The position numbers and the translations under genes are program-made. From CAVYGN01 sp964413265 (GTDB lineage Bacteria > Spirochaetota > Brevinematia > Brevinematales > JAOACQ01): a DNA stretch of 64,000 bases. Location: positions 62,001 through 126,000 of the forward strand of contig CAYPRX010000013.1 in NCBI GenBank assembly GCA_964413265.1, in the 5' to 3' direction. This document shows positions 18,072 to 26,698 of this stretch, in pieces. The notes beneath the pieces were generated by a model that made no database searches, was not told where the DNA came from, and was given only the letters and a program-made list of their open reading frames with translations. Positions within the stretch are counted from its first letter, which is position 1. Each line of letters begins with the position of its first letter.

Positions 18072-18451
18072 TAAGAGACCTTAGCCATGCTTTTGCTTGC
18101 CCTAACATCGATGCCAAGTTTAAAGATATCTTCAAGGATTATCTGATTGAAAGATACGGGAGCTTCAAGTTCAATCTCTCCGAGTAATTTAATAAGTTCA
18201 AAAATCTTATCCCTGGGAATGGGCTTAGTTGTCCAGACAGGTAAAAGGGGGTGAGGTCCGTTTTTAACCCTTACAGTAGTTGTTACGATCCTCCTCGGGT
18301 CAGTCAGTTCACTCCTTATATAATCGTCACCAAGCTTGCAGAAATGTCCTGTGATACTTGTAATCGCACCATGACCGTCGAGGGAAGTCTGGATTTCGCA
18401 GCCTCTGGGACACCTGATGCAGATCAATTTTTTTTTAAAATTGTTTGCCAT
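18068..18451 (-). CDS. DUF1667 Cys-rich protein of the glycerol-3-phosphate oxidation cluster
   Basis: 127 residues. Four N-terminal cysteines (C11, C14, C18, C38 in 'CIRCPRGC' and 'GHFCKLGDDY') form a likely metal or Fe-S site; 'PRRIVTTTVRV' and 'LLPVWTTKPIPRDKI' are typical of the DUF1667 family. In Thermotoga and Firmicutes this protein is encoded with the two FAD oxidoreductases and glpK found upstream here, probably as the small electron-transfer part of an anaerobic-type glycerol-3-phosphate dehydrogenase. Lies 10 nt after the second oxidoreductase; last gene of the operon. Confidence 0.88.
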   Translation of the reverse strand: MANNFKKKLICIRCPRGCEIQTSLDGHGAITSITGHFCKLGDDYIRSELTDPRRIVTTTVRVKNGPHPLLPVWTTKPIPRDKIFELIKLLGEIELEAPVSFNQIILEDIFKLGIDVRASKSMAKVSY

Positions 18452-18461
18452 AAACTGACAC

Positions 18462-19757
18462 CTATTCCATTTCTATTAAGCGGATTTCTATTACTGATAA
18501 CTCCTCAATACCCGGGCAAAACCATTCATTCGGTTTAATATTTTTTATGATCATTTCTGCAGGCCTGACATAATTCTCTTTATAAGATTTTATGACAGTG
18601 GGTCCCGCAAGGATTTCGATCAGCACATTTTTTTCCATCGGTGTCTGTGCCCTGAGGCCCAGTGTGAACCCTGTAGCAGATAACGTTTCTGGTGATACGT
18701 ATTGGGGCACAACACTCCTGACATTATATCCGCAAGTAATTTTAATCATGTTCGGATGCCTGTATGCGATCATATTATTCTTAAGCTTTACGGCATAAAT
18801 AGCAGCATTTTTCCCGGCCGTATAGCCGGCAAGACTGACATAATCGGCTACATCGTATATAGTGACTGCATTGCCGGCTGCAAAAATCCCGTCTACATTT
18901 GTTTCCATCTTATCATCGACAACCGGTCCGCCTGTGAGAGGATCCAATTCTATGCCGGCTTTAAGAGAAAGCTCGTTTTCAGGGATAAGTCCGATGGATA
19001 AGAGCAGGGTATCGCACTCTATAGTTTCTTCAGTTCCGGGCAACGGAAAGAATGATTCATCGACTTTAACTGTTTTAACAGCTTCAACCCTTTTATCACC
19101 GATTACGCCGATAACCGAACGTCCGAGATCAAGCTGGACGTCGAAATCCTGCAGACATTGTACATAGTTTCTCCTGAGTCCCGTCAAGTAAGGCATAGCC
19201 TCCACCACTCTCTCAACCCTTGCCCTTTCAAGTGTGAGCCTCCTGGCCATAATCATGCCAATATCGCCGCTTCCAAGTATCACAAAACGCTTACCGGGCA
19301 TATAACCTTCGATATTGACCATCCGCTGGACCGTGCCGGCAGTATAAACTCCAGCCGGACGCATTCCTGGAATCCTTATCTGAGCCCTGGTCCTTTCACG
19401 GCAGCCCATCGCAAGAACAACAGCCCTCCCCTTCAATTCTATAAAACCGCTGATAATATTGTTGGCGTAAACATGCCTTGAGGGGGTCATATCGATAACA
19501 GCTGTATCGGTAAGGATGTTGATGCCGTATTTTTCAGCTTCATCAGTAAAATATTCTGCATAGGAAGGTCCTGGCATATCTTTATTGAACAGTACGGTTC
19601 CAAAGCCGTTATGTATGCACTGGGGGAGGATACCGCCTGCTTCACTGTTCCTCTCAAGGACCAGCACATCCATAGCTCCAGTCTTTTTTGCCTCTATAGC
19701 GGAGGCAAGGCCCGCAGGTCCGCTGCCGATGATGATTACATCGTATATGTCTTTCAT
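18462..19757 (-). CDS. FAD/NAD-dependent oxidoreductase of the glp cluster
   Basis: 431 residues. An FAD Rossmann motif 'VIIIGSGPAGLASAIEA' starts at residue 8 and a second NAD(P)-binding motif 'FVILGSGDIGMIMARRL' lies near 153; 'AAGNAVTIYDVADYVS' near 293 is the C-terminal FAD contact. It resembles the pyridine-nucleotide-linked partner of the GlpA-like dehydrogenase in Thermotoga-type clusters and probably passes electrons from glycerol 3-phosphate to NAD or another carrier. The ATG overlaps the stop of the GlpA-like gene by 4 nt. The acceptor is inference. Confidence 0.88.
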   Translation of the reverse strand: MKDIYDVIIIGSGPAGLASAIEAKKTGAMDVLVLERNSEAGGILPQCIHNGFGTVLFNKDMPGPSYAEYFTDEAEKYGINILTDTAVIDMTPSRHVYANNIISGFIELKGRAVVLAMGCRERTRAQIRIPGMRPAGVYTAGTVQRMVNIEGYMPGKRFVILGSGDIGMIMARRLTLERARVERVVEAMPYLTGLRRNYVQCLQDFDVQLDLGRSVIGVIGDKRVEAVKTVKVDESFFPLPGTEETIECDTLLLSIGLIPENELSLKAGIELDPLTGGPVVDDKMETNVDGIFAAGNAVTIYDVADYVSLAGYTAGKNAAIYAVKLKNNMIAYRHPNMIKITCGYNVRSVVPQYVSPETLSATGFTLGLRAQTPMEKNVLIEILAGPTVIKSYKENYVRPAEMIIKNIKPNEWFCPGIEELSVIEIRLIEME

Positions 19758-21226
19758 ACGGCCTCTTTTTCCTTGGTATGTCTTAAAACAAGCTCGGATC
19801 CGGCCCCCTTTTTTGTTATTTCAGTTACCGGGATGCCGAGTTCACGGCTCATGATTTCAATAACCCTCGGATAATCGAAACTTCCCTGGCAACGCCCGGT
19901 ACCGAGCCATGTCCTGCGCTTTATACCATCGTATGTTCTCGCACCGGCGGGTGACTTTATAGCTTCTATTACCTCACCCTCAGTGACTTCCTCACAGCGG
20001 CAGACTATCCTTCCGTATGCAGGATTTTTTCTCACGAGTTCGGCTTTTTCCCTGTGAGACAGCTTGTGAAAACAAGGCGGAGCTACCCTTCTGGGATTAT
20101 AATCTTTCCTCAATTCTAGATCCTCGCCTGCTTCTATCAGAAATTCCATGACCCTTTCGGCGATTGCCGGAGCGCTGGCAAACCCTGGAGAATCAATCCC
20201 TGCAAGATTAATCATACCTTTTATAACTTGAGGAATCTCTATGATGAAGTCCCTATGGTCACCGCCGGAAGCTCTGATTCCTGCAAACTCGGCAATAACG
20301 TCAGAGGTTTTAAGTGAAGGCACGAGCCTGGTTGCATTCTTCAATACCTCTGCCAGACCTTCTGAAGTTGTATCCGGCGAACCTGGCCAATCGATTTCCA
20401 TAGAGTTCGGTCCGATCATAACATTGCCATGAACCGTTGTAGAAACCAGTGTTCCCTTCCCCTTGTCAGTAGGGACAGGGAACAGGACATTGTTGAGGCT
20501 TATCCTGGAAGCGTCGAATATCAGGTATTCCCCTCTGCGTGGTTTTATACTGAATTCAGGCCTTACACCGGCCATGTGCATAATCGAATCGGCCTGGACT
20601 CCGGCCGAGTTTATCAGCCATCTTGTATAAAAATCCCCGCGGTTTGTTTTTATTCCAGTAATTTTGTTGTCCTGCAAATTAAGACCCTTCAATTCCGTCC
20701 CAGTGAGAATTACCGCGGAATTAGTGACAGCATTTTCAGCAGCTGCCACAACAGCTGTGAATGGATCGATAACCCCCGCTGTCGGCGCATAGAGCGCCCC
20801 TCTTGCAAGATGGTTAATAAGAGGTTCCCTTGTTAAAAATTCATCCCTGGAGAGGATTCGAAGCCCGGGCACGCTGTTGGTGATACCCCTTCTGTAGAGC
20901 TCCTCAAGCATGGTAAACTCCGTCCCACCCATAGCAACAACATAACTCCCGGTTCTTTTAAAGGGTATCTCCAGCTCCGAGGCGGTTTCTTCCCAGAGTT
21001 TGTTTCCCCTGACATTAAGTTCGGCTTTCAGAGAGCCGGGTATCGGGTCGTAGCCGGCATGAATAATGGCACTGTTCGCGGAGCTTGCCCCCATTCCGAT
21101 ATCTGCTTCTTTATCTATAAGCAGAATCCTGTTTTTCGTTTTAGATAGTTCCCGCGCTATTATAACGCCAATAATCCCTGCACCTGCTATTATGAAATCG
21201 AATTTTTTTTCAGTGAGGTTTCCCAT
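19754..21226 (-). CDS. glpA: GlpA-like glycerol-3-phosphate dehydrogenase with BFD domain
   Basis: 490 residues. FAD-binding G-x-G-x-x-G at 15-20 ('IAGAGIIGVIIARELSK') and 'GASSANSAIIHAGYD' mark a DAO-family dehydrogenase acting on glycerol 3-phosphate. The C-terminal 80 residues form a BFD-like [2Fe-2S] domain, 'VCRCEEVTEGEVIEAI' and 'GTGRCQGSFDYPRV'. In relatives the last segment reads CQGxFC; here the fourth cysteine is Asp (a GAT codon, not a shift), so cluster ligation may be altered. Lies 5 nt after glpK and 4 nt overlapping the next oxidoreductase. Substrate assigned from family plus glpK context. Confidence 0.87.
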   Translation of the reverse strand: MGNLTEKKFDFIIAGAGIIGVIIARELSKTKNRILLIDKEADIGMGASSANSAIIHAGYDPIPGSLKAELNVRGNKLWEETASELEIPFKRTGSYVVAMGGTEFTMLEELYRRGITNSVPGLRILSRDEFLTREPLINHLARGALYAPTAGVIDPFTAVVAAAENAVTNSAVILTGTELKGLNLQDNKITGIKTNRGDFYTRWLINSAGVQADSIMHMAGVRPEFSIKPRRGEYLIFDASRISLNNVLFPVPTDKGKGTLVSTTVHGNVMIGPNSMEIDWPGSPDTTSEGLAEVLKNATRLVPSLKTSDVIAEFAGIRASGGDHRDFIIEIPQVIKGMINLAGIDSPGFASAPAIAERVMEFLIEAGEDLELRKDYNPRRVAPPCFHKLSHREKAELVRKNPAYGRIVCRCEEVTEGEVIEAIKSPAGARTYDGIKRRTWLGTGRCQGSFDYPRVIEIMSRELGIPVTEITKKGAGSELVLRHTKEKEAV

Positions 21227-21231
21227 CTATA

Positions 21232-22728
21232 TTAAGACCATCCGTATGATTTTTCGAGAGCCTTCTTCCAGAAACTGTAAAGCCTGCGTCTGGTATTTTC
21301 ATCCATTGCAGGCTTCCATTCCCTGTCCAATTTCCAGTTTTTCCTGAGTTCGTCCAGACCTCCCCAGAAGGAAACTGCAAGGCCGGCCGCATAAGCGGCC
21401 CCCATTGAAGTGGATTCGGTAACGGTAGGCCTTAATACTTTTACATTCAAAATGTCAGCCTGAAACTGCATGAGAACGTCGCTGGCTGTCATACCGCCGT
21501 CAACCTTAAGCTCCTTAAGGGTTATAGCTGAATCTGCCGCCATCGCTTCGAAGACATCCCTGGTCTGATATGCAGTAGCTTCGAGTATCGCCCTGGCGAA
21601 CTGTGCTTTTCCGGCGTAGTGAGTGAGCCCGGTAATAACCCCCCTTGCATCACTTCTCCAGTAAGGCGCAAAAAGCCCGGAAAAAGCCGGGACATAATAA
21701 ACACCTCCGTTATCGGGAACGCTTGAGGCCAGTACATCTATCTCCGGCGCTGATTTTATTATTCCAAGTTTGTCCCTGGCCCACTGAACCAGGGAGCCTG
21801 CTATTGCAACCGAACCCTCCAGTGCATAGACGGTATTTCCATCACCCAGAGAGTACGCAATCGTTGTAAGTAATCCGTTCTTCGAGATCACCGGCTTGGC
21901 GCCGGTGTTCATAAGCAGAAAGCAGCCTGTGCCATATGTGTTTTTCGCTTCTCCTGCTCCGAAGCATGTCTGGCCGAATAACGCCGCCTGCTGATCACCC
22001 AGGAAACCGGAAAGGGGTATTTGTGCGCCGAACGGCCCGTCAACTTTGGTAAGCGGGCAATCCACAGAAGAGCTTGAAGGCCTGACATACGGCAGCATTG
22101 ACTTGTTAATTCTCATGGAATCAAGAAGCCATTCATCCCAGGACAATTTATGAATGTTGAAGAGAAGAGTCCTGCTGGCATTAGTGGTGTCTGTGAAATG
22201 CCGTCCGGTAAGATTCCAGCACAGCCAGGAGTCAATATTTCCGAAAAGAGCCCTTCCATTTTTGGAGGCTTCTCTTAAGCCCTGGACATTATCGAGGAGC
22301 CAAATTAACTTTGGTCCTGAAAAATATGTCGCGAGCGGAAGACCTGTTTTCTCTCGGAAACGTTCCGATCCATCTGCCCTGCTTAATTCTTCGAGAATTT
22401 CTGTAGTTCTTGTATCCTGCCAGACAATAGCATTATAATAAGGCTTGCCCGTTTCTTTGTCCCAGACAACTGTTGTTTCCCTCTGGTTGGTAATTCCCAC
22501 TGCTGCTATTTCAAGGGCGTTTATGCCGCTTTTTTCAAGTGTATCACGTATAACATGACATGTATTTTCCCATATTTCAATTGCATTATGCTCAACCCAT
22601 CCAGGTCTGGGGTATATCTGTGAATGTTCCCTCATTGACGAGGCTTTAACCGTTCCGCTTGCATCATAAATTACGAAACGGGTACTGGAGGTTCCCTGGT
22701 CTATTGCGCCGACATATTTCTTATCCAT
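21232..22728 (-). CDS. glpK: glycerol kinase
   Basis: 498 residues, full length. Makes sn-glycerol 3-phosphate from glycerol and ATP. Visible FGGY-kinase motifs: 'AIDQGTSSTRFVIYD' (phosphate loop, residues 8-22), 'GWVEHNAIEIW', 'GITNQRETTVVWDKETG', 'IVWQDTRT', 'GFLGDQQAALFGQ', 'NTYGTGCFLLMNTG' and the signature 'LKVDGGMTASDVLMQFQADIL' region near 408. Ten nt downstream of an esterase gene and 5 nt before the GlpA-like gene, so substrate release, phosphorylation and oxidation are in one operon. No glpF facilitator is seen. Confidence 0.97.
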   Translation of the reverse strand: MDKKYVGAIDQGTSSTRFVIYDASGTVKASSMREHSQIYPRPGWVEHNAIEIWENTCHVIRDTLEKSGINALEIAAVGITNQRETTVVWDKETGKPYYNAIVWQDTRTTEILEELSRADGSERFREKTGLPLATYFSGPKLIWLLDNVQGLREASKNGRALFGNIDSWLCWNLTGRHFTDTTNASRTLLFNIHKLSWDEWLLDSMRINKSMLPYVRPSSSSVDCPLTKVDGPFGAQIPLSGFLGDQQAALFGQTCFGAGEAKNTYGTGCFLLMNTGAKPVISKNGLLTTIAYSLGDGNTVYALEGSVAIAGSLVQWARDKLGIIKSAPEIDVLASSVPDNGGVYYVPAFSGLFAPYWRSDARGVITGLTHYAGKAQFARAILEATAYQTRDVFEAMAADSAITLKELKVDGGMTASDVLMQFQADILNVKVLRPTVTESTSMGAAYAAGLAVSFWGGLDELRKNWKLDREWKPAMDENTRRRLYSFWKKALEKSYGWS

Positions 22729-22738
22729 TAAAACCCCG

Positions 22739-23485
22739 CTAGGTGCTGTGCTTTTTAATAAATTTAATTGTTTCTTCGGCTATTAAATCTTTATCATGAT
22801 CCATCGTTGCAACATGGTAAGAGTTTTTCAGCCAGATAAGTTCTTTGTCTTCTGAGGGGATTTTCCTATAGGCCCATACTGTGTTTTTTGCTCTGAGCAC
22901 ATGATCTTCAGTAGATTTGAAAAAAAGGACTGGGACTTTGATTCTGCTTAAGTACAATCTTGTGATTTTCTGCAATTTGACCAATTCATTAACACCGTAT
23001 ATCGGTGTCCGGTTGTACGATATTTCCCTTACATTCTTGTCCTTGAGGTCGGATGAGATTGCATCCGCCGATTTTAAAAACACTTTAAGAACGGGTAAAA
23101 GTGGCGCCAGTTCGCAAGCGGCAAAAAGCGAGTGATTGACAGTAATAATACCCCTGATTTCGGGATGTATTTCAGCAAGTCTGAGGGCAAGGGTCCCTCC
23201 CATTGAAAGGCCTGCCGTGAAAATAATATCAGAATTTTTTTTCAATTTTACATAAGCATTTTCTACATCCGAAATCCAGTCAGTATATCTGACCCCGATT
23301 ATATCTTCCCACCGTGTCCCATGACCTGAAAGCCTCGGTCCCTCAACATTAAAACCAGCTTCAGAGAGTTTTCGGCCCAGGTAAATGACGCTTGAAGTGC
23401 TTCCTGTAAAGCCCTGTGAAAGGAGGATTCCGATTTTGGATCCATTATCAAAAGAAAATGGTTCCCACCCCTTTTGAATTTCCAT
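22739..23485 (-). CDS. alpha/beta hydrolase, Est30/monoacylglycerol-lipase type
   Basis: 248 residues from the ATG at 23485, chosen because AGGAG lies six nt upstream; a TTG six codons earlier would swallow that site. Catalytic Ser in 'TAGLSMGGTLALRL' (near residue 92), Asp in 'LFFKSTEDHVLRA' (near 195), His in 'LKNSYHVATMDHDKDLI' (near 225). 'GILLSQGFTGSTSSVIYLG' gives the oxyanion hole. These features match carboxylesterase Est30 and bacterial monoacylglycerol lipases. First gene of the glpK operon, so release of glycerol from acylglycerols is a reasonable inferred role. Confidence 0.85.
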   Translation of the reverse strand: MEIQKGWEPFSFDNGSKIGILLSQGFTGSTSSVIYLGRKLSEAGFNVEGPRLSGHGTRWEDIIGVRYTDWISDVENAYVKLKKNSDIIFTAGLSMGGTLALRLAEIHPEIRGIITVNHSLFAACELAPLLPVLKVFLKSADAISSDLKDKNVREISYNRTPIYGVNELVKLQKITRLYLSRIKVPVLFFKSTEDHVLRAKNTVWAYRKIPSEDKELIWLKNSYHVATMDHDKDLIAEETIKFIKKHST

Positions 23486-23584
23486 ATCTGTCTCCTGGTA
23501 CAATTATTTTACTCCAATTTTCATAATATGCAATATTTTTAATAAAGGAGACAGACAGAAAGTTGCATTTTGTCGTTATATTAA

Positions 23585-24412
23585 TCAGCTCAGGAATTTT
23601 TCAATCGCCATAATCGCCATTTCGGGATTTTCATCGAAAGAGGCGTGACCAGCACCTGGTATAATAACAAGACTTGCATCCTTAAGGTCTTTCTCAAGCC
23701 TTCTGGCATTTGCAATCGGAAGCAATTTATCTTCTTCTCCCCAGATTATAAGCACAGGCTGTTTTACCTCAGGTATTATTGCCTCAATTTCCGAGGAGTC
23801 AGTAACGGCTCTCATAAGGCGATATGTAAATTCTCTCCTTGAGGGATTGTCGAAAAGTTTGTAGTTTTCAAATAGCTCATCCCGGTCGATTTTCGAGTTT
23901 TCTACATAGATATCTTTCATAAATAGAGATTTAAACATTTCCCATTTAAAGAGTTTTTTAAAAATAAATGATCCCAGAATGGGCGTTAACGCGAGCCTTG
24001 CCGATACCTTCGGTTTAATATTATATGATACTGAATCTATCAGAATAACCTTCGAGACTAATTCAGGGTACATAACTGCAGTCATGAGGGAGATTGCCCC
24101 GCCCATTGAATCCCCAGCGAGGACTATCCGCTTGATACCGAGTTCACTGCAAAAATTTCTGAGGAAAGTGGAATATTGCCTGAAGCCGGGTTTAAAATTT
24201 TTTGGATTTTCAGAAGCTCCATTGCCCGGCAAATCGGGAGCAAAACTTTTAAATTTGCCTGAAAGTCCGTTCATAAGCTTATCGAAACTCTGCCCACGGG
24301 ATAAGAAACCATGAACAAACATTATATTTTGAAGACTGTCCTTCGATTCACGCGGCCCTTCTTCAAGGTAATAAGTTTTTATTCCGTCAACGATGGCATA
24401 CCTGACATCCAT
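23585..24412 (-). CDS. alpha/beta hydrolase
   Basis: 275 residues. 'IMFVHGFLSRGQSF' near 29 gives the oxyanion hole, nucleophile Ser in 'LAGDSMGGAISL' near 100, Asp in 'IIWGEEDKLLP' near 225 and His in 'GAGHASFDENPE' near 255: a complete triad. Cap region of about 130-200 is helical and Lys/Phe-rich. No signal peptide, so cytoplasmic. The start overlaps the thioesterase stop by one nt (TAATG). Substrate unknown; the linkage to an acyl-CoA thioesterase and the lipase-glpK operon suggests a lipid ester. Confidence 0.82.
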   Translation of the reverse strand: MDVRYAIVDGIKTYYLEEGPRESKDSLQNIMFVHGFLSRGQSFDKLMNGLSGKFKSFAPDLPGNGASENPKNFKPGFRQYSTFLRNFCSELGIKRIVLAGDSMGGAISLMTAVMYPELVSKVILIDSVSYNIKPKVSARLALTPILGSFIFKKLFKWEMFKSLFMKDIYVENSKIDRDELFENYKLFDNPSRREFTYRLMRAVTDSSEIEAIIPEVKQPVLIIWGEEDKLLPIANARRLEKDLKDASLVIIPGAGHASFDENPEMAIMAIEKFLS

Positions 24413-24900
24413 TATCTTTTCCTCATTTTTTGAAGCAGTTCCTTCCGTGATTTTACTCTCAGTTTTGCGTTTTCATACCTCCGCCTGTCATCATCTGTCT
24501 GCAGTACCAGTTCAGGCACTTTCACCGGTTTTTTATTTTCATCAATGGCAACAAATGTCAGATAAGCACTTGTTGCTTTTGATACCTCTCCGGTCCTAGG
24601 GTTCTCCTTGGTAACCTGTACCCCGACCTCCAGTGATGTATTTCCGACATAGTTGACCCTTGATTTAATGATTACCTGTTCTCCAACATAAATAGGAGTG
24701 ATAAAGGAAATGGAATCTATTCCTGCAGTAACTGTCAATGTGCCGCAGTGACGGGTCGCTGCCATTCCGGCAATCATATCAATCCAGGACATTATTGCAC
24801 CGCCGAAAGCCGTTCCCATATGGTTGGCATTCTGCGGCATTAGTACGTATCTTGTTTCAACTGCACTGTCTGCAGGGCTTTTCGGTCTCAATCTGTCCAT
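24412..24900 (-). CDS. acyl-CoA thioesterase, hotdog fold
   Basis: 162 residues. Matches the YciA/BACH family that hydrolyses acyl-CoA to free acid and CoA: 'NHMGTAFGGAIMSWIDMIAGMAATRH' carries the conserved Asn and Asp, followed by 'SISFITPIYVGEQVIIKSRVNYVGNTSLEVGVQV' (the second strand run) and 'ATSAYLTFVAID'. AAAGGAGGAG lies just before the ATG. First gene of the minus-strand lipid run. Chain-length preference is not readable from sequence. Confidence 0.88.
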   Translation of the reverse strand: MDRLRPKSPADSAVETRYVLMPQNANHMGTAFGGAIMSWIDMIAGMAATRHCGTLTVTAGIDSISFITPIYVGEQVIIKSRVNYVGNTSLEVGVQVTKENPRTGEVSKATSAYLTFVAIDENKKPVKVPELVLQTDDDRRRYENAKLRVKSRKELLQKMRKR

Positions 24901-24990
24901 TAGTCTCCTCCTTTAGGTAAATTAATAATTTCAATATACAAATTGCAATCCTGGTAGTCAATAGCAATTTTTCTTTTCCGGCTCTGAAGC

Positions 24991-25019
24991 TTGACTTAAA
25001 CATAAAATTAATTTAAATT
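24991..25019 (+). promoter_or_regulatory. promoter of the coiled-coil/ParA gene pair
   Basis: TTGACT at 24991-24996, 17-bp spacer, TAAATT at 25014-25019, 75 bp before the first start codon, inside the 194-bp divergent gap. The long AT-only stretch around 25000-25030 gives other possible -10 boxes, so the exact site is uncertain. Confidence 0.5.
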
Positions 25020-25094
25020 TAATTAAAAATTAACAATGCGATGCGATAATCTTCTAATTTTTATACGTTTTTTTTATATCCAGGAGTGTTCTTT

Positions 25095-25403
25095 ATGGCT
25101 AAGAAAAGGCTTGAAAAGATTGAAGCGGCCAAGGCTTTCCTGGCAAAGGCATCTTCTCAGGAGGGAAAACAGGGTTCTCCTGCCCTGGATAAAAAACTGA
25201 TAGCGAACCTTGAAATAGCCGTTGATCTGACAGAAAACATCAATTCTGAGATAGTTGAACTCAAGTTAAAGCTCGAGAACAAAAAGAATGAACTGAGTGG
25301 CCATATCGAAAATATGTTGAAACTTTTAAAAGAGGCTCAAAAAAGCGTAAGAAAGAATTTTCCCAAGAAATCATGGAGAGGTTTTGGTATTACAGCAAAA
25401 TAA
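25095..25403 (+). CDS. small coiled-coil protein paired with ParA
   Basis: 102 residues, ATG with AGGAG eight nt upstream (a GTG three codons earlier overlaps that site). Lys-rich N-terminus ('MAKKRLEKIEAAKAFLAKA'), then a heptad-patterned helix at about 35-90 ('IAVDLTENINSEIVELKLKLENKKNELSGHIENMLKLL') and a basic end ('RKNFPKKSWRGFGITAK'). I know no family. It lies 15 nt before parA with no ParB nearby, so it may be the DNA-binding or activating partner of that ATPase; this is inference from position and charge. Confidence 0.65.
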   Translation: MAKKRLEKIEAAKAFLAKASSQEGKQGSPALDKKLIANLEIAVDLTENINSEIVELKLKLENKKNELSGHIENMLKLLKEAQKSVRKNFPKKSWRGFGITAK

Positions 25404-25418
25404 TATGAGGAATTGCTT

Positions 25419-26171
25419 ATGATATCAATTGGTGTATACAATATTAAAGGTGGAGTCGGTAAGACCTCTGCAGCCGTCAACATGGCTTACCTGTCTTCGA
25501 TTGATGGATACAAAACTCTTTTATGGGATATAGACCCCCAGGGATCTGCCACTTTTTATATGCATAAAAAGCAGGGGATGGATGTTAGACTCAAAAAGGT
25601 CATAAGCGGTAAGGAGGATATCTCAGAATATGTCAAGAAAACAGATTACGACAAACTCTCCCTTCTTCCATCGGATTTTTCACTGAGAAATCTGGATATT
25701 CTGCTTGATGATGTAAAAAAATCCAGAAGAAGGCTCTATGATGTCCTTAAAACACTTAAAGACAGCTTCGAAATCATTTTTTTGGACTGTCCCCCAAGTA
25801 TTTCACTGCTTTCTGAAAATGTATTCCATGCTTCGGATATACTGCTTGTTCCAATGATCCCAACTCCTCTCTCGAAACGCACATATCTACAGATAGTTCA
25901 ATTTTATAATGAAAATGGACTTGACGAATCTGTAATTGTTCCCTTCTTCTCAATGGTTGAAAAGCGTAAAAAGATTCACAATGAAAGCATGGAAGAACTG
26001 ATTAAAACAATACCGAACATTTGTGAAAATTCAATACCCTATCTTTCTGAGATCGAAAAGATGGGTGTAATTAGAAAACCGGTAGCTGTCCGCTCCATGA
26101 ATTCAAGAGGCTCTGCGGCTTTTCATTTATTATGGGATGAATTCAAAAAAAAGCATCTGCCAGGCAAATAA
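25419..26171 (+). CDS. ParA/MinD-type ATPase
   Basis: 250 residues from the ATG at 25419, with GAGG eight nt upstream; a TTG two codons earlier is a weaker alternative. Deviant Walker A 'KGGVGKT' at 10-16 with the signature Lys, 'WDIDPQGSATFYM' (Walker A') near 37, and 'IIFLDCPPSISLLSENVF' (Walker B) near 117. Such ATPases form dimers on DNA or membrane and position plasmids, chromosomes or protein clusters. No ParB or parS palindrome is visible next to it, so this is an orphan ParA; the upstream 102-residue protein is the only candidate partner. Confidence 0.85.
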   Translation: MISIGVYNIKGGVGKTSAAVNMAYLSSIDGYKTLLWDIDPQGSATFYMHKKQGMDVRLKKVISGKEDISEYVKKTDYDKLSLLPSDFSLRNLDILLDDVKKSRRRLYDVLKTLKDSFEIIFLDCPPSISLLSENVFHASDILLVPMIPTPLSKRTYLQIVQFYNENGLDESVIVPFFSMVEKRKKIHNESMEELIKTIPNICENSIPYLSEIEKMGVIRKPVAVRSMNSRGSAAFHLLWDEFKKKHLPGK

Positions 26172-26201
26172 AAAAAACCCCGGCATCCTGAATGCACGGG
26201 G
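26171..26201 (-). terminator. bidirectional rho-independent terminator
   Basis: Arms CCCCGGCAT and ATGCACGGGG (26178-26201) form a stem with one bulged A and a 5-nt loop. Read on the minus strand it is followed by seven U's (A's at 26171-26177), ending the 155-residue gene; on the plus strand the trailing CAATTTTCTGTTTT gives a weaker terminator for parA. Confidence 0.8.
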
Positions 26202-26230
26202 CAATTTTCTGTTTTGAAATAATCCTTAAA

Positions 26231-26698
26231 CTATTTGACGACGATGTCAATATCTAATTTTGCTGAATCCTGGCTTACGACATCTTCATCTTTAATACTT
26301 TCCTGGGGTCCGTTCTTCTGGAAATCAGCATCAAGCTCTTCATCGGAGTGAGCATTATATACTTCGATTTCTGCCAATTCCCTCCGGGTGATTGCGCCCT
26401 TATTGGCCCTTATGGCAGCATAAGCTAGGCGTCTGGCACGTATAGTCTGATAGAAAGAGCGCTCGAATTCACCTGCTTTAAAAAGTGAGATCGCGAATCT
26501 CTGATGGCGGACTGCAAGCGCCAGGTCTCCGGTGAAAACCCTGCCCTGGTTGACGGCCCTGTGAGCTCTGATTATCACATATCGTGTAGCTGTAATTTCT
26601 CTCCTTGCATCAGCTCTATGAATATTAAACGCAAAAGCCGAACCTGCCGCAAGAAGCCATATAAGAGATACTAAGGCTAAAGGTTTGAATCTTGACAT
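26231..26698 (-). CDS. small secreted Arg-rich protein, acidic tail
   Basis: 155 residues. Clear signal peptide (residues 1-23, ending 'AGSAFAF'). The mature part is helical with many Arg and Ala ('HRADARREITATRYVIIRAHRAV', 'RQTIRARRLAYAAIRANKGAITR' type stretches), then an acidic tail rich in Asp, Glu and Gln ('DEELDADFQKNG', 'KDEDVVSQDSAKLDIDIVVK'). No Cys. GGAGG precedes the ATG. No family recognised; periplasmic. Richer in Arg/Ala codons than its neighbours, but nothing else marks transfer. The upstream 130-bp gap holds a 7-bp inverted repeat (26789-26814) of unknown meaning. Confidence 0.6.
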   Translation of the reverse strand: MSRFKPLALVSLIWLLAAGSAFAFNIHRADARREITATRYVIIRAHRAVNQGRVFTGDLALAVRHQRFAISLFKAGEFERSFYQTIRARRLAYAAIRANKGAITRRELAEIEVYNAHSDEELDADFQKNGPQESIKDEDVVSQDSAKLDIDIVVK

